NCBI RefSeq assembly: GCF_004155535.1
Contig: NZ_RYUH01000010.1
Coordinates: forward strand, 62,001-126,000
Length of the DNA stretch: 64,000 nucleotides
From: Bifidobacterium pseudolongum subsp. globosum
Lineage (GTDB): Bacteria; Actinomycetota; Actinomycetes; Actinomycetales; Bifidobacteriaceae
Reading direction: 5' to 3'
Shown in pieces: positions 16,430-24,739 of the stretch. The stretch's first letter is position 1; each line of letters opens with the position of its first letter. The position numbers and the translations under genes were made by a program. Under the pieces are notes generated by a model that worked only from the letters and a program-made list of their open reading frames with translations, did no database searches and had not been told where the DNA came from.

Positions 16430-18139
16430 CTATTGACGATAGTAACTGAAGAAATTCGTCATCTTCTCCACCGCGCCCTTGAGCACTTCGACACGCGGCA
16501 GATAGACGACGCGGAAGTGGTCCGGATCCTTCCAATTGAAGCCGGTGCCTTGCACAATGAGCAGCTTTTCGTCGTGCAGCAGGTCGAGGGCGAACTGTTC
16601 GTCGTTGTGGATGTTGAACTTCTTCGTGTTGATCTTCGGGAAGATGTAGAACGCGGCCTTTGGCTTGACGGCGGAGATGCCGTCGATGGCGTTGAGCGCT
16701 TCATAGATGTATTCGCGCTGTTCGTAGAGGCGGCCGCCGGGCACCAGATAATCATTGACGCTCTGGTGTCCGCCGAGCGCGGTCTGCACGATGGATTGCG
16801 CGGGCACGTTTGAACAGATGCGCATGTTCGTGAGCATGTCGATGCCCTCGATGTAGTCCTTCGCGATCGCCTTGTTGCCGGAGAGGATCATCCAGCCGAT
16901 GCGGTAGCCCGCGATCATGTGCGATTTGGACAGTCCGCTGTAGGTGACGCAGAACAGGTCAGGGGCGAGTGAGGCGATTGATGTGTGTTCAAGGCCGTCC
17001 ATGACAAGCCGGTCGTAGATCTCGTCGGAGAAGATCATCAGCTGGTGTTCACGTGCCAGGCTGACGATCTGTTCAAGGACCTCTTTCGGGTAGAGCGCGC
17101 CGGTGGGATTGTTGGGGTTGATGATGACGATCGCCTTGGTGCGGTCGGTGATCTTCGCGCGCATGTCGTCGATGTCCGGGTACCACTCCGATTGCTCATC
17201 GCACACATAATGCACCGGCTTGCCGCCCGCCAGCGTGACGCATGCGGTCCACAGCGGGTAGTCCGGCGCGGGCAGCAACACCTCGTCACCGTTGTCGAGC
17301 AACGCGCTCATGCTCAGATTGATCAGTTCGCTCACGCCGTTGCCCGTGTAGATGTCCTCGACGCCGACGTTCGGCAGATGTTTGAGCTGCGCGTACTGCA
17401 TGATCGCCTTGCGTGCGGAGAACAGGCCCTTCGACGCCGAATACCCTTCGGTGTCGGTGAGCTGTTGCGCCATGTCATAGACGACTTCATCCGGCGTGCG
17501 GAAGCCGAATGGCGCGGGGTTGCCGATGTTGAGCTTCATGACGTGCATGCCGGCCGCTTCCATGCGCGCCGCCTCATTGACGACCGGGCCGCGGACGTCG
17601 TAGAGCACGTTGTCGAGCTTATGCGATTTGGTGAACGTCCGCCGTGTGCGCACGGCGGTGGGATCGGGGGTCACGGTTGCGGGCACATCGGTGAATGAAG
17701 GGTCCTGTACATTGTCGTCGAATTGTGGTTCCATCCTGTGCTCCTGTTCCATATGTGCCTGATGGTGTGATGGTGTGTCTGCTATTGATTGTTCAAAGTT
17801 GCGGGGTGTATCCTGTTGAACATGTGGAGTGGTGTTCAAACTAGATGTATTGAACATTGACGGTGGATGTTCAATATCTGTCTGTATATCGGATAACGTG
17901 GCTGGATGGTCGTCGAAGGGCACGTTATCCCCCGCAAGCCATCGTGCGTCGACGTTGAGCACTGCCGCCAAAAAATGTTCAATTTCGGGGCGGGGCTTGG
18001 TTTTGCCGTGCACATACTGGCTGATGTGGCTGCGTCCCAGCTTGATGCCGTGGGCATGTGCGGCTTTGACGAAGTCGCTTTGCCGTATGTTGCGCAGGTC
18101 CATCGCCTGATTGAGTCGTTGCGCGAATCGATCGGTCAC
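16430..18139 (-). CDS. XRE-type HTH fused to a class I aminotransferase
   Basis: One uninterrupted frame of 569 residues joins two modules. Residues 1-70 are a Cro/C1-type helix-turn-helix (RLNQAMDLRNIRQSDFVKAA, then RSHISQYVHGKTKPRPE, ALNV-like tail AAVLNVDARWLAG). After a polar His/Gln/Asn-rich linker (about 75-155), residues 160-569 form an AlaA/AlaT-like aminotransferase with GNPAPFGF, NPNNPTGALYP, SDEIYDRLV, the PLP lysine in SGLSKSHMIAGYRIGW and RVVYLPRVE. The GTG at 18139 follows GGAGAGGGGAG. An internal ATG at 17734 also has a good AGGAG 6-7 bases upstream, so a short HTH-free enzyme may be made too. The logic recalls MocR regulators, but those use a GntR domain. It is followed by the Lrp gene after 46 bp. 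Confidence 0.88.
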   Translation of the reverse strand: MTDRFAQRLNQAMDLRNIRQSDFVKAAHAHGIKLGRSHISQYVHGKTKPRPEIEHFLAAVLNVDARWLAGDNVPFDDHPATLSDIQTDIEHPPSMFNTSSLNTTPHVQQDTPRNFEQSIADTPSHHQAHMEQEHRMEPQFDDNVQDPSFTDVPATVTPDPTAVRTRRTFTKSHKLDNVLYDVRGPVVNEAARMEAAGMHVMKLNIGNPAPFGFRTPDEVVYDMAQQLTDTEGYSASKGLFSARKAIMQYAQLKHLPNVGVEDIYTGNGVSELINLSMSALLDNGDEVLLPAPDYPLWTACVTLAGGKPVHYVCDEQSEWYPDIDDMRAKITDRTKAIVIINPNNPTGALYPKEVLEQIVSLAREHQLMIFSDEIYDRLVMDGLEHTSIASLAPDLFCVTYSGLSKSHMIAGYRIGWMILSGNKAIAKDYIEGIDMLTNMRICSNVPAQSIVQTALGGHQSVNDYLVPGGRLYEQREYIYEALNAIDGISAVKPKAAFYIFPKINTKKFNIHNDEQFALDLLHDEKLLIVQGTGFNWKDPDHFRVVYLPRVEVLKGAVEKMTNFFSYYRQ

Positions 18140-18294
18140 TGCCGCTCCCCTCTCCTGTGTTCAATGCAACACCAATAGTGGCTAGTATACCACGCGTTGA
18201 ACATATCATGCAGGAGATGGTGCGCAGAGCAATCAAGTATTGAACACTTAGGCTATAGTGGACTGAAGTTCAATTTACAACATGGCATGTTCAA
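17790..18294. promoter_or_regulatory. Array of TGTTCAA/TTGAACA heptamers around the HTH-aminotransferase promoter
   Basis: Exact heptamers start at 17790, 17833, 17868, 17976, 18158 and 18288 (TGTTCAA) and at 17816, 17850, 18197 and 18240 (TTGAACA); GTTCAA also occurs at 18268. About 0.06 copies of either orientation would be expected by chance in 505 bp. Four copies at 17816-17874 alternate in orientation at 17-18 bp spacing, which would put them at irregular helical faces but in regular inverted pairs with 10-11 bp gaps. The array covers the promoter, the HTH-coding part and the linker. Operator function for the encoded HTH is inferred. Confidence 0.7.
18184..18189 (-). promoter_or_regulatory. 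Probable -10 element of the HTH-aminotransferase gene
   Basis: On the minus strand TATACT lies 45 bases upstream of the GTG start. A TGTTCAA copy (minus-strand reading of 18197-18203) occupies the spacer just upstream, and another (18158-18164) lies in the leader, which suits repression. The -35 is not recognisable. Confidence 0.55.
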
Positions 18295-19102
18295 GCCATT
18301 GCGCCACGCCATCATCGTTGTTTGACGGGCACACTTCATCGGCGATGCTGAGCACGGCTGGATTGGCATTGGCCACAGCCACGCCGGTGCCGCTGAGGTT
18401 CATCATATCGATGTCGACCATGTCATCGCCGAATGCGGTGGCCTGTTGCACATCCATCCCCCACTGGTCGCATAGGGTTTGCACCGCATCCTTTTTGTTG
18501 GCATGTGGCGCCATGAGCATCCACAGCCGTCCCTCCGACACATGCACGGTGAAGTCATCCGGGATGAGCTCGTGCAACAGATTGGTCTGTTCGGCCCGTG
18601 GGAAGATGATGATCTTGTCGGCTATGCCGTGGGGAACGTCACGGAAATCAGTGTACTGCCATGTTTGGGTCGCCCAATACCGTGACACATCGAAGTTCGT
18701 GTAGCGTATGTCGTCCATGACAATGCCGATCTCCAGGTCGGGCATGACGCTCAGGATCGCCCGGCACACCTCGCAGGCGCGCTGCGAGTCGAATCCGTTT
18801 TTGACAAGGCTGCCCGGTGACGATGGCTTGTGTCCGGTGAGTGATGCGTAGTCGGATTGTGAGGGATCGAAATCGATCAGTGCGCCGTTGAGGTAGATGC
18901 ATGCGTCGGCGTGCAGCGCTTGCACGATGGACAGGCCGGTGCTCACCGGACGTGCCGTCGCGACGACGACAGGAATTCCCCGGCTGCGTACAGCGTGCAC
19001 CGTCTCGATGGTGCGTGCCGAGAGTGCGCGGTCTTCGAAACGTTCGGCGTCGTGGAGCAGTGTGCCGTCGAGGTCGGCGATGACGAATGGTGTGTGAGGC
19101 AT
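18275..19102 (-). CDS. Cof-type HAD-superfamily phosphatase
   Basis: The 275-residue cytosolic hydrolase has HAD motif I as VIADLDGTLLHD (nucleophile Asp about residue 10), motif II around VVVATARPVSTGLS, the Lys of motif III in HANKKDAVQTL and motif IV as AFGDDMVDIDMM. The large C2B cap between residues 90 and 190 places it in the Cof/IIB group, which dephosphorylates sugar phosphates, FMN or PLP. The ATG at 19102 follows AAGGGGG. One TTGAACA-type heptamer lies in its last codons, next to the HTH-aminotransferase promoter. A PLP phosphatase role beside PLP enzymes is tempting but unsupported. Confidence 0.88.
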   Translation of the reverse strand: MPHTPFVIADLDGTLLHDAERFEDRALSARTIETVHAVRSRGIPVVVATARPVSTGLSIVQALHADACIYLNGALIDFDPSQSDYASLTGHKPSSPGSLVKNGFDSQRACEVCRAILSVMPDLEIGIVMDDIRYTNFDVSRYWATQTWQYTDFRDVPHGIADKIIIFPRAEQTNLLHELIPDDFTVHVSEGRLWMLMAPHANKKDAVQTLCDQWGMDVQQATAFGDDMVDIDMMNLSGTGVAVANANPAVLSIADEVCPSNNDDGVAQWLEHAML

Positions 19103-19151
19103 GGTGCGGAAGCCCCCTTCCCTATTGGCTGGTGATGTGGTCTGGATACGA

Positions 19152-19194
19152 AACGACCCATGGTCCCACCATGTTTCAGGTGGCCATGGGTCGT
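19152..19194 (-). terminator. Hairpin terminator after secG
   Basis: AACGACCCATGG (19152-19163) pairs exactly with CCATGGGTCGTT (19183-19194), with an extra CCACC/GGTGG pair inside. On the minus strand a TTTCG follows. It lies 16 bases after the secG stop. Confidence 0.8.
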
Positions 19195-19209
19195 TGCATA
19201 CAGTCGGGA

Positions 19210-19467
19210 TCAGGCGATGCCGAACTTGGCGAACAGGCCGAGAGCGATGATGATCGCCACCCACACGAGGGCGATTATCACCGTCCAGCGGTTCAGGTTC
19301 TTTTCGGCGACACCCGAGGATCCGGCGTTCTGGGTCAGGCCGCCGCCGAACATGTCGGACAGGCCGCCTCCCTTGCCCTTGTGCATGAGGATGAGCAGGG
19401 TGAGCAGCAGGCTGAGCACGACAAGAATGATCTGCAGCACCAGCTTGGTTACAGCTAAAGCGGACAC
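19210..19467 (-). CDS. secG: Preprotein translocase subunit SecG
   Basis: The 85-residue inner-membrane protein assists SecYE-SecA in protein export. It has two transmembrane helices (about residues 6-25 and 59-79) joined by the typical Gly-rich cytosolic loop with KGKGGGLSDMFGGG. The GTG at 19467 is chosen because GGAGG lies 7 bases upstream; the frame extends further but without a ribosome site. It follows tpiA by 65 bp, the usual actinobacterial tpi-secG order. Confidence 0.94.
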   Translation of the reverse strand: MSALAVTKLVLQIILVVLSLLLTLLILMHKGKGGGLSDMFGGGLTQNAGSSGVAEKNLNRWTVIIALVWVAIIIALGLFAKFGIA

Positions 19468-19532
19468 AGGTGTACCTCCAACAAAGTCATTTTCCGTATT
19501 ACACAATAGCGCATGGGCGTGAGAAATACCCG

Positions 19533-20336
19533 CTATTTGTGTGAAGATGTTGTTGCCAATGTGAGCGTGCAGACGCGAGTGAGCTCATTGACGTCCAGTG
19601 CGGCCCCTCCGATGAGGAATCCATCCACGTCCGGCTCGGTGATGAGCTCCACCGCGTTCTTGGAACTCACCGAACCGCCGTAAAGCACACGTACGGTCTG
19701 CGCCACATGCTCGTTGAACGTGGCATGCAGATGCTCGCGGAACGCCTGCGCCGCATCCTGTGCGGATTGGGGCGTGGCCACCATGCCGGTGCCGATCGCC
19801 CAGACGGGCTCATATGCGATGATGAGTTTGGCGGCCTCTTCGTCGGAAAGGTCACGCGTCACATCATGCACCTGCCCCACGGCGAAGTCGAGTTCGATGC
19901 CTTTGCGGCGTTCTTCGAGGCTTTCACCCACGCACAGGATCGGCTGCATGCCGGCGGCGAGCACAGCACGTACCTGATCGACGATGTTGGCGTCGTCTTC
20001 GGGATGGTATTTGCGGCGTTCCGAGTGACCCACAATCACATAGCTGCAGCCCAGATGCGCGATCATATCCGCGGAGACATCGCCGGTGAAGGCGCCCTGT
20101 GTGGTGACCGAGACGGTTTGGGCACCGTATTTGATGCGCAGTTTTTCGGATTCCACAAGCACTTGCACGCTGCGCAACGACGTGAACGAGGGGAAGAGCG
20201 CCACCTCGCACCGCGAGAAATCAAAATGGCGGGAACGGAGGTTCTTCGCGAACCGCTGCACGAAAGCAGTGGCCTCGAGATGGTCGAAATTCATCTTCCA
20301 ATTGCCGGCCACCATGGGTGTGCGTGCGGATGCCAT
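19533..20336 (-). CDS. tpiA: Triosephosphate isomerase
   Basis: The 267-residue TIM-barrel enzyme interconverts dihydroxyacetone phosphate and glyceraldehyde-3-P. Visible are GNWKMNFD (catalytic Lys about residue 13), VIVGHSERRKYHPED (catalytic His) and the AYEPVWAIGTGMVATP block with the catalytic Glu and flexible loop 6, then YGGSV for the phosphate. GAGGAA precedes the ATG. It is downstream of pgk with a strong GC hairpin between them. Confidence 0.97.
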   Translation of the reverse strand: MASARTPMVAGNWKMNFDHLEATAFVQRFAKNLRSRHFDFSRCEVALFPSFTSLRSVQVLVESEKLRIKYGAQTVSVTTQGAFTGDVSADMIAHLGCSYVIVGHSERRKYHPEDDANIVDQVRAVLAAGMQPILCVGESLEERRKGIELDFAVGQVHDVTRDLSDEEAAKLIIAYEPVWAIGTGMVATPQSAQDAAQAFREHLHATFNEHVAQTVRVLYGGSVSSKNAVELITEPDVDGFLIGGAALDVNELTRVCTLTLATTSSHK

Positions 20337-20376
20337 AGGATTCCTCGATGTCTGTGTGCGGGAACGGATGCATGAA

Positions 20377-20412
20377 CCCGGCGCGCGCCACCGGCTGGTG
20401 GCGCGCGCCGGG
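20377..20412 (-). terminator. 16-bp GC-rich hairpin between pgk and tpiA
   Basis: CCCGGCGCGCGCCACC and GGTGGCGCGCGCCGGG pair exactly around GGCT. It starts 13 bases after the pgk stop. There is no T-run, so it may attenuate or stabilise the pgk message rather than end it fully. Confidence 0.72.
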
Positions 20413-20425
20413 AAACGGTTCAGAA

Positions 20426-21631
20426 TCAGTCGAGCACCTTCAGGCCGGGAAGCTCCTTGCCCTCAAGGAACTCGAGGGAAGCGCCGCCGCCGGTGGAGAT
20501 GTGCGAGAAGCCATCCTCCGGGAAGCCGAGGTTACGCACGGCTGCCGCGGAATCGCCACCGCCGACGATTGTGAACGCGCCGTTCGCGGTCGCGTCGACG
20601 AGCGCTTGGGCCACGGCACGTGTGCCGTTGGCGAACTGCGGGATCTCGAAGACGCCCATCGGGCCGTTCCACACCACGGTCTTGGAGTCCACGATCTTGT
20701 CGTGGAAGAGCTTGCAGGATTCCGGGCCGATGTCGAGGCCCATCATGTCGGACGGAATCTGGTCCGCGGGCACGACCTGCGGGTCGATCGGGGTGTCCCC
20801 TGCCGGGAAGCCCTTGTTGACGACGATGTCGACCGGGAGCACGAGCTCGACGCCGTTCTTCTCGGCCGTCTCGATGTAGCCCTTGACCTTGTCGATCTGG
20901 TCCTCTTCGAGCAGCGACGTGCCGACCTCATAGCCCTTGGCCTTGAGGAAGGTGAAGACCATGCCGCCGCCGATGACGAGGCGGTCGGCCTTGTCGAGCA
21001 GGTTCTCGATCACGCCGAGCTTGTCGGAGACCTTGGAGCCGCCGAGCACCACGGTGAACGGGCGCTCCGGGTTCTCGGTCGCCTTGGACAGCGCCTTGAC
21101 TTCCTTCTCGACGAGCAGGCCCGCCGCCGCCGGAAGATCGGCCGCCACATCGTAGTTGGAGCCCTGTGCACGGTGGACCACACCGAAACCGTCGGAGACG
21201 AACACGTCGCCCAGCGCGGCGATCTTCTTGGCGTACTCGGCGCGCTCGGCCTCATCCTTGCTGGTCTCTTCGGGGTTGAAACGCACGTTTTCGAGCAGCA
21301 CGACGTCGCCGTCGTTCATCGCGGCGACCTTCGCCTGCGCATCGGGGCCATACGTGTCGCTGGCGAGCACCACGTCGCAGCCGAGCAGTTCGCTCAGGCG
21401 CTTGGCGACCGGCGCGAGGGACAGTTCGGGGACGACCTTGCCCTTCGGGCGGCCCAGATGGGCCATGAGGATGACCTTGGCGCCATCCTTGCGCAGCTCT
21501 TCGATGGTGGGCAGCGCAGCCTTGATACGACCGTCATCGGTGATGGTCGTGCCATCGAGCGGAACATTGAAGTCGGCGCGCACCAGAACGCGCTTGCCCT
21601 TGAGATCTCCGAGATCCTTGAGTGTCTTCAT
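20426..21631 (-). CDS. pgk: Phosphoglycerate kinase
   Basis: The 401-residue glycolytic kinase makes ATP from 1,3-bisphosphoglycerate. The opening [22 protein letters not shown] contains the substrate-binding RADFNVP block, followed by [10 protein letters not shown], the hinge region and the nucleotide-binding GGGDSAAAV near residue 366. GAAAGGATAA precedes the ATG. The gene lies between whiA and tpiA; gap, often next to pgk in other Gram-positives, is absent here. Confidence 0.97.
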   Translation of the reverse strand: MKTLKDLGDLKGKRVLVRADFNVPLDGTTITDDGRIKAALPTIEELRKDGAKVILMAHLGRPKGKVVPELSLAPVAKRLSELLGCDVVLASDTYGPDAQAKVAAMNDGDVVLLENVRFNPEETSKDEAERAEYAKKIAALGDVFVSDGFGVVHRAQGSNYDVAADLPAAAGLLVEKEVKALSKATENPERPFTVVLGGSKVSDKLGVIENLLDKADRLVIGGGMVFTFLKAKGYEVGTSLLEEDQIDKVKGYIETAEKNGVELVLPVDIVVNKGFPAGDTPIDPQVVPADQIPSDMMGLDIGPESCKLFHDKIVDSKTVVWNGPMGVFEIPQFANGTRAVAQALVDATANGAFTIVGGGDSAAAVRNLGFPEDGFSHISTGGGASLEFLEGKELPGLKVLD

Positions 21632-21777
21632 TCGTTATCCTTTCACGCCGCCACATGTGCGACGGCTGTAGTAAGCCACCAGTTATGCATCTTAGCGCCC
21701 GAAAGAAACAACACACCGCGTTCGCTGACAAAGCAACCGCTGTGCTGATCCCGTGCATGGCGCCGGCTGATGGCAGG

Positions 21778-22725
21778 TCATGACTCCTGTTGTGCCCGCT
21801 GCACCTTGTCGGCGAGCTGGAGCAGGCGGCGGATGCGGCCCGCCACGGCGTCTTTCGTGATGGGTGGATTGGCGAGGCGGCCGAGCTCTTCAAGGCTCGC
21901 ATCACCATGGTCAAGGCGCAGCTGGCCTGCCGCACGCAGATTCTCCGGCACATCGTCGCCGAGGATCGCGAAGGCGTGGCGCACCTTTTCACAGGCTTCC
22001 GCCGCGGCCTTGGCGCTGCGGCGCATGTTGGCATCGTCGAAGTTGGCCAAACGGTTCGCCTTGCCGCGGGCTTCGCCGTCGGAACGCTTGCCGGTCCATT
22101 CGCGTGCCGAATGCGGTGCGCCCATGAGGATAAGCATGCGCTCGATCGCGTCGGGGTCCTTGAGCGTCACGCGGCGCGAGCTGCGCAGCTGGCGTGCCTG
22201 TGCGCTGATGCCCAGACGGCGTGCGGCGCTCGTCAGGTCGATGACCGTTTCGTCGGTCGGGCAGATCACTTCGAGATAGCTGGCCTTGCCCGGGTCGGAC
22301 AGGGCGCCATGCGCAAGGAAAGCCCCACGCCAAATGGTTTTGACCTGTGCGATGTTGCCGCTCGTGATCTCCTTGGGCAGTCCCCCCACCACCTGATGGG
22401 TGTGGCGGTCAAGCAGGCCGCATTGCAGGGCGAGGGCCACGCCGCCACGGTCGATCGTGATGAGGTACCGGCGCACCGGGCCGTTGGGGGTCTGCCGGTC
22501 GACGGCGTTGAGGATGGAATCATGGCCATACTGGCGCTTGATGGCATGCTGCAGCCAACGGGCTGCTTCCAGGGAATCGAATTGGGCTTGGACTATGATG
22601 CCCTTCTCGGTCTTGCGCAGACCGCCGCCGAAACGAAGCATGGCGGTGGCTTGCGCCTTCTGTGCCGCGGCCATCTCCCCGTCGATTTCGGACAGCTCGC
22701 TTTTTACCTCATCGAGAAGCGCCAA
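21778..22725 (-). CDS. whiA: DNA-binding protein WhiA (sporulation/division regulator family)
   Basis: The 315-residue protein has the WhiA architecture: an N-terminal degenerate homing-endonuclease-like domain (about residues 1-215, starting with [12 protein letters not shown]) and a C-terminal helix-turn-helix (about 230-310, with [33 protein letters not shown] as separate segments). In non-sporulating actinobacteria and Bacillus it affects cell division and chromosome segregation. It starts with TTG at 22725, six bases after GGAGG. It is 126 bp downstream of rapZ; the usual yvcK gene between them is missing. Confidence 0.95.
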   Translation of the reverse strand: MALLDEVKSELSEIDGEMAAAQKAQATAMLRFGGGLRKTEKGIIVQAQFDSLEAARWLQHAIKRQYGHDSILNAVDRQTPNGPVRRYLITIDRGGVALALQCGLLDRHTHQVVGGLPKEITSGNIAQVKTIWRGAFLAHGALSDPGKASYLEVICPTDETVIDLTSAARRLGISAQARQLRSSRRVTLKDPDAIERMLILMGAPHSAREWTGKRSDGEARGKANRLANFDDANMRRSAKAAAEACEKVRHAFAILGDDVPENLRAAGQLRLDHGDASLEELGRLANPPITKDAVAGRIRRLLQLADKVQRAQQES

Positions 22726-22851
22726 GGGATCCTCCTGTTGGTTCTGGCTGAATGGGGTGGTGTTCGGCGTGTCGCGTCATCCCACCGAAGTTCCGTGATA
22801 CCGAACGACTTGGACAACGCCGAATGTGGATTGGGATTTGACAAAATGGGG

Positions 22852-23787
22852 TTATTGTGCTTCTTTTCGGTCGAGTTCGCGGGCGGAGACACTCACGGAA
22901 AGGCCATGCGCGCGCAACCGTTCGGCCAAGGCCTCGCTCATGGCGACCGAACGGTGCTGGCCGCCGGTACAGCCGATGGCGATGGTGACATAATGCTTGT
23001 CTTCCTGCGCATACCCGTTCACGGCGATCTCGATCGCCTTCTCGTAGGCGTCGAGGAATTCCGTGGCGCCGTCGCTCGACAGCACGTATTCGCTCACCGG
23101 CGCATCCTTGCCGTTGAGCTCACGCAGGCGCGGCACCCAGAACGGGTTGGGAAGGAAGCGCACATCCGCCACGAAGTCCGCGTCGATCGGAATGCCGTAT
23201 TTGAACCCGAAGCTGAAGATGTGCACCGAGACGGTGGTCGGGCCCGATCCCATGAGCGCATTGTACAGTTTCGTGGACAGCTGGTGGATGCTCAGATGGC
23301 TCGTGTCGATCACGATGTCGGCGCGCTCCTCGAGGTTCTCCAGCAGGGCGCGCTCCTCACGGATGCCGTCGATGAGCCGGCCGTTGTGCTGCAACGGGTG
23401 CGGGCGGCGCACCGATTCGAAGCGTTTGATCAGCACCTCGTCGTCGGCGTCCAGAAAGAGGATGCGCGTTTTGACGCCCAGATCATCGAGATGGCTCAGC
23501 ATGGCGGACAGGTCGGCGAAATAATCGCGCGACCGCACGTCGATAACAGCGGCGAGACGGTGCACGCCGCTGGGTGACGCGGTCATCATGTCGACCATCG
23601 GCACCATGAGCTGCGGCGGCATGTTGTCTACCACATACCACCCCATGTCCTCGATGCTGTGGGCTGCATGCGACCGGCCCGCACCGCTCATGCCGGTGAT
23701 GAGCATGACCTCGAACCCTTCTGCCGGCGCGGTCGCCTCGGGTTCCTTGGCCAACGCCGGCTGCCCCATGGGTGCGGTAGATGTCAT
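22852..23787 (-). CDS. rapZ: RapZ/YvcJ-family nucleotide-binding protein
   Basis: The 311-residue protein has an N-terminal P-loop GMSGAGRS (residues 32-39, with Arg in place of the usual Lys) and the C-terminal domain ending in GCTGGQHRSVAMSE, the diagnostic RapZ/YvcJ block. In E. coli the protein guides RNase E to GlmZ RNA and so controls glucosamine-6-P synthesis; in actinobacteria the target is unknown, though UDP-GlcNAc sensing has been proposed for the C-terminal domain. Start and stop overlap the upstream aroE by 4 bases (ATGA), and GGAGGAGG precedes the ATG. Confidence 0.94.
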   Translation of the reverse strand: MTSTAPMGQPALAKEPEATAPAEGFEVMLITGMSGAGRSHAAHSIEDMGWYVVDNMPPQLMVPMVDMMTASPSGVHRLAAVIDVRSRDYFADLSAMLSHLDDLGVKTRILFLDADDEVLIKRFESVRRPHPLQHNGRLIDGIREERALLENLEERADIVIDTSHLSIHQLSTKLYNALMGSGPTTVSVHIFSFGFKYGIPIDADFVADVRFLPNPFWVPRLRELNGKDAPVSEYVLSSDGATEFLDAYEKAIEIAVNGYAQEDKHYVTIAIGCTGGQHRSVAMSEALAERLRAHGLSVSVSARELDRKEAQ

Positions 23788-24713
23788 AATGCCTCCTCCA
23801 GTGCGGCGCGCATCGCGGTCTCCAATGTGCGGTCCCGTGTGCGCGTACTGCAATGGTCAAAGTCCTCGGATTGGGCACGGCCCGTCATCAGCAGCACTTG
23901 GGCCACCGCCTGATACAGTAGCATCTCCTCGCCGCCGATGGCGATGCCGCCACGCTCCCGCCATGCGCGCATGAGCGCGGTGGGCCTGGGGTCATACACC
24001 ACATCCAACAGCATGCCATGCACGTCCACGCCTGCATCGAGCAGCGCTTGGGCCACCACGTCGGCACCATGGGCGGGAATGGTGTTGACCACCACATCCG
24101 CCGCCTCCAGTTCCGGTATGCAATCCGCCAACGGCACGAGACGCACCGTCATGCCATGGCGCTCTCCACATGCGGCGAGCCCGGGATTACGGTCGGGGTG
24201 GCGTGCGGCCACCACCACATCGGATACGTCACCCATCATCGCGCACGCGGCCAATGCCGACGTGGCGGTGTTGCCGTTGCCGAGAATGACGGCGGTGTGG
24301 TGGGCGTGCTTGGCGGCGCCGGTCTGTGCCTGGCGATTCCCCGCTTCCTCGAAGGCGCGCGCGATGCCGTATACATCGGTGTTGAACAGTTTCAGGACTC
24401 GGTTGGGGCCGGCGCCGTCGAACACCACGGTGTTGGCCACCCCCAGTTCCCTCGCCCACAGGTTCGACGGTTCGCCGTAAGGCTGGATGGTGCGTTTGAG
24501 CGGCATCGTCAGGCTCAGGCCCGCCCAGGTGCCGTCCAACGTGTCCAGGAACGGTTCCAGATCGTCCTGCCCCACCTCGATGCTGCGATAGTCCCAATCG
24601 TCCAATCCCATGGCCCGGTATGCGGCGGTGTGCAACACGGGTGACAGCGAATGTGCAATGGGCTGGCCCAGCACGGCGCAATGGCGTTGGTGCGTGTGGT
24701 GTTCGAATGGCAT
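23784..24713 (-). CDS. aroE: Shikimate dehydrogenase family protein
   Basis: The 309-residue NADP-linked enzyme reduces 3-dehydroshikimate in the aromatic pathway. Visible are VLGQPIAHSLSPVLH (shikimate-binding Ser pair), LTMPLKRTI with the catalytic Lys, the NTD motif for substrate, and GNGNTATSALAA in place of the more usual GAGGA Rossmann loop. The ATG at 24713 has GGAGG four bases upstream; an ATG at 24728 is an alternative. It lies in a compact run, 26 bp after uvrC and overlapping rapZ. Some family members act on quinate; the context does not decide. Confidence 0.9.
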   Translation of the reverse strand: MPFEHHTHQRHCAVLGQPIAHSLSPVLHTAAYRAMGLDDWDYRSIEVGQDDLEPFLDTLDGTWAGLSLTMPLKRTIQPYGEPSNLWARELGVANTVVFDGAGPNRVLKLFNTDVYGIARAFEEAGNRQAQTGAAKHAHHTAVILGNGNTATSALAACAMMGDVSDVVVAARHPDRNPGLAACGERHGMTVRLVPLADCIPELEAADVVVNTIPAHGADVVAQALLDAGVDVHGMLLDVVYDPRPTALMRAWRERGGIAIGGEEMLLYQAVAQVLLMTGRAQSEDFDHCSTRTRDRTLETAMRAALEEAL

Positions 24714-24739
24714 GCGGCCTCCCGTCATCTTCGTGCGCG

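Noticed and set aside
16430-18139. HTH-aminotransferase as a frameshift or annotation artefact
   Set aside because: The frame is continuous from 18139 to 16430 with a good ribosome site for the HTH start, so no frameshift is needed.
19468-19532. Riboswitch between tpiA and secG
   Set aside because: Only 65 bp, no conserved fold recognised.
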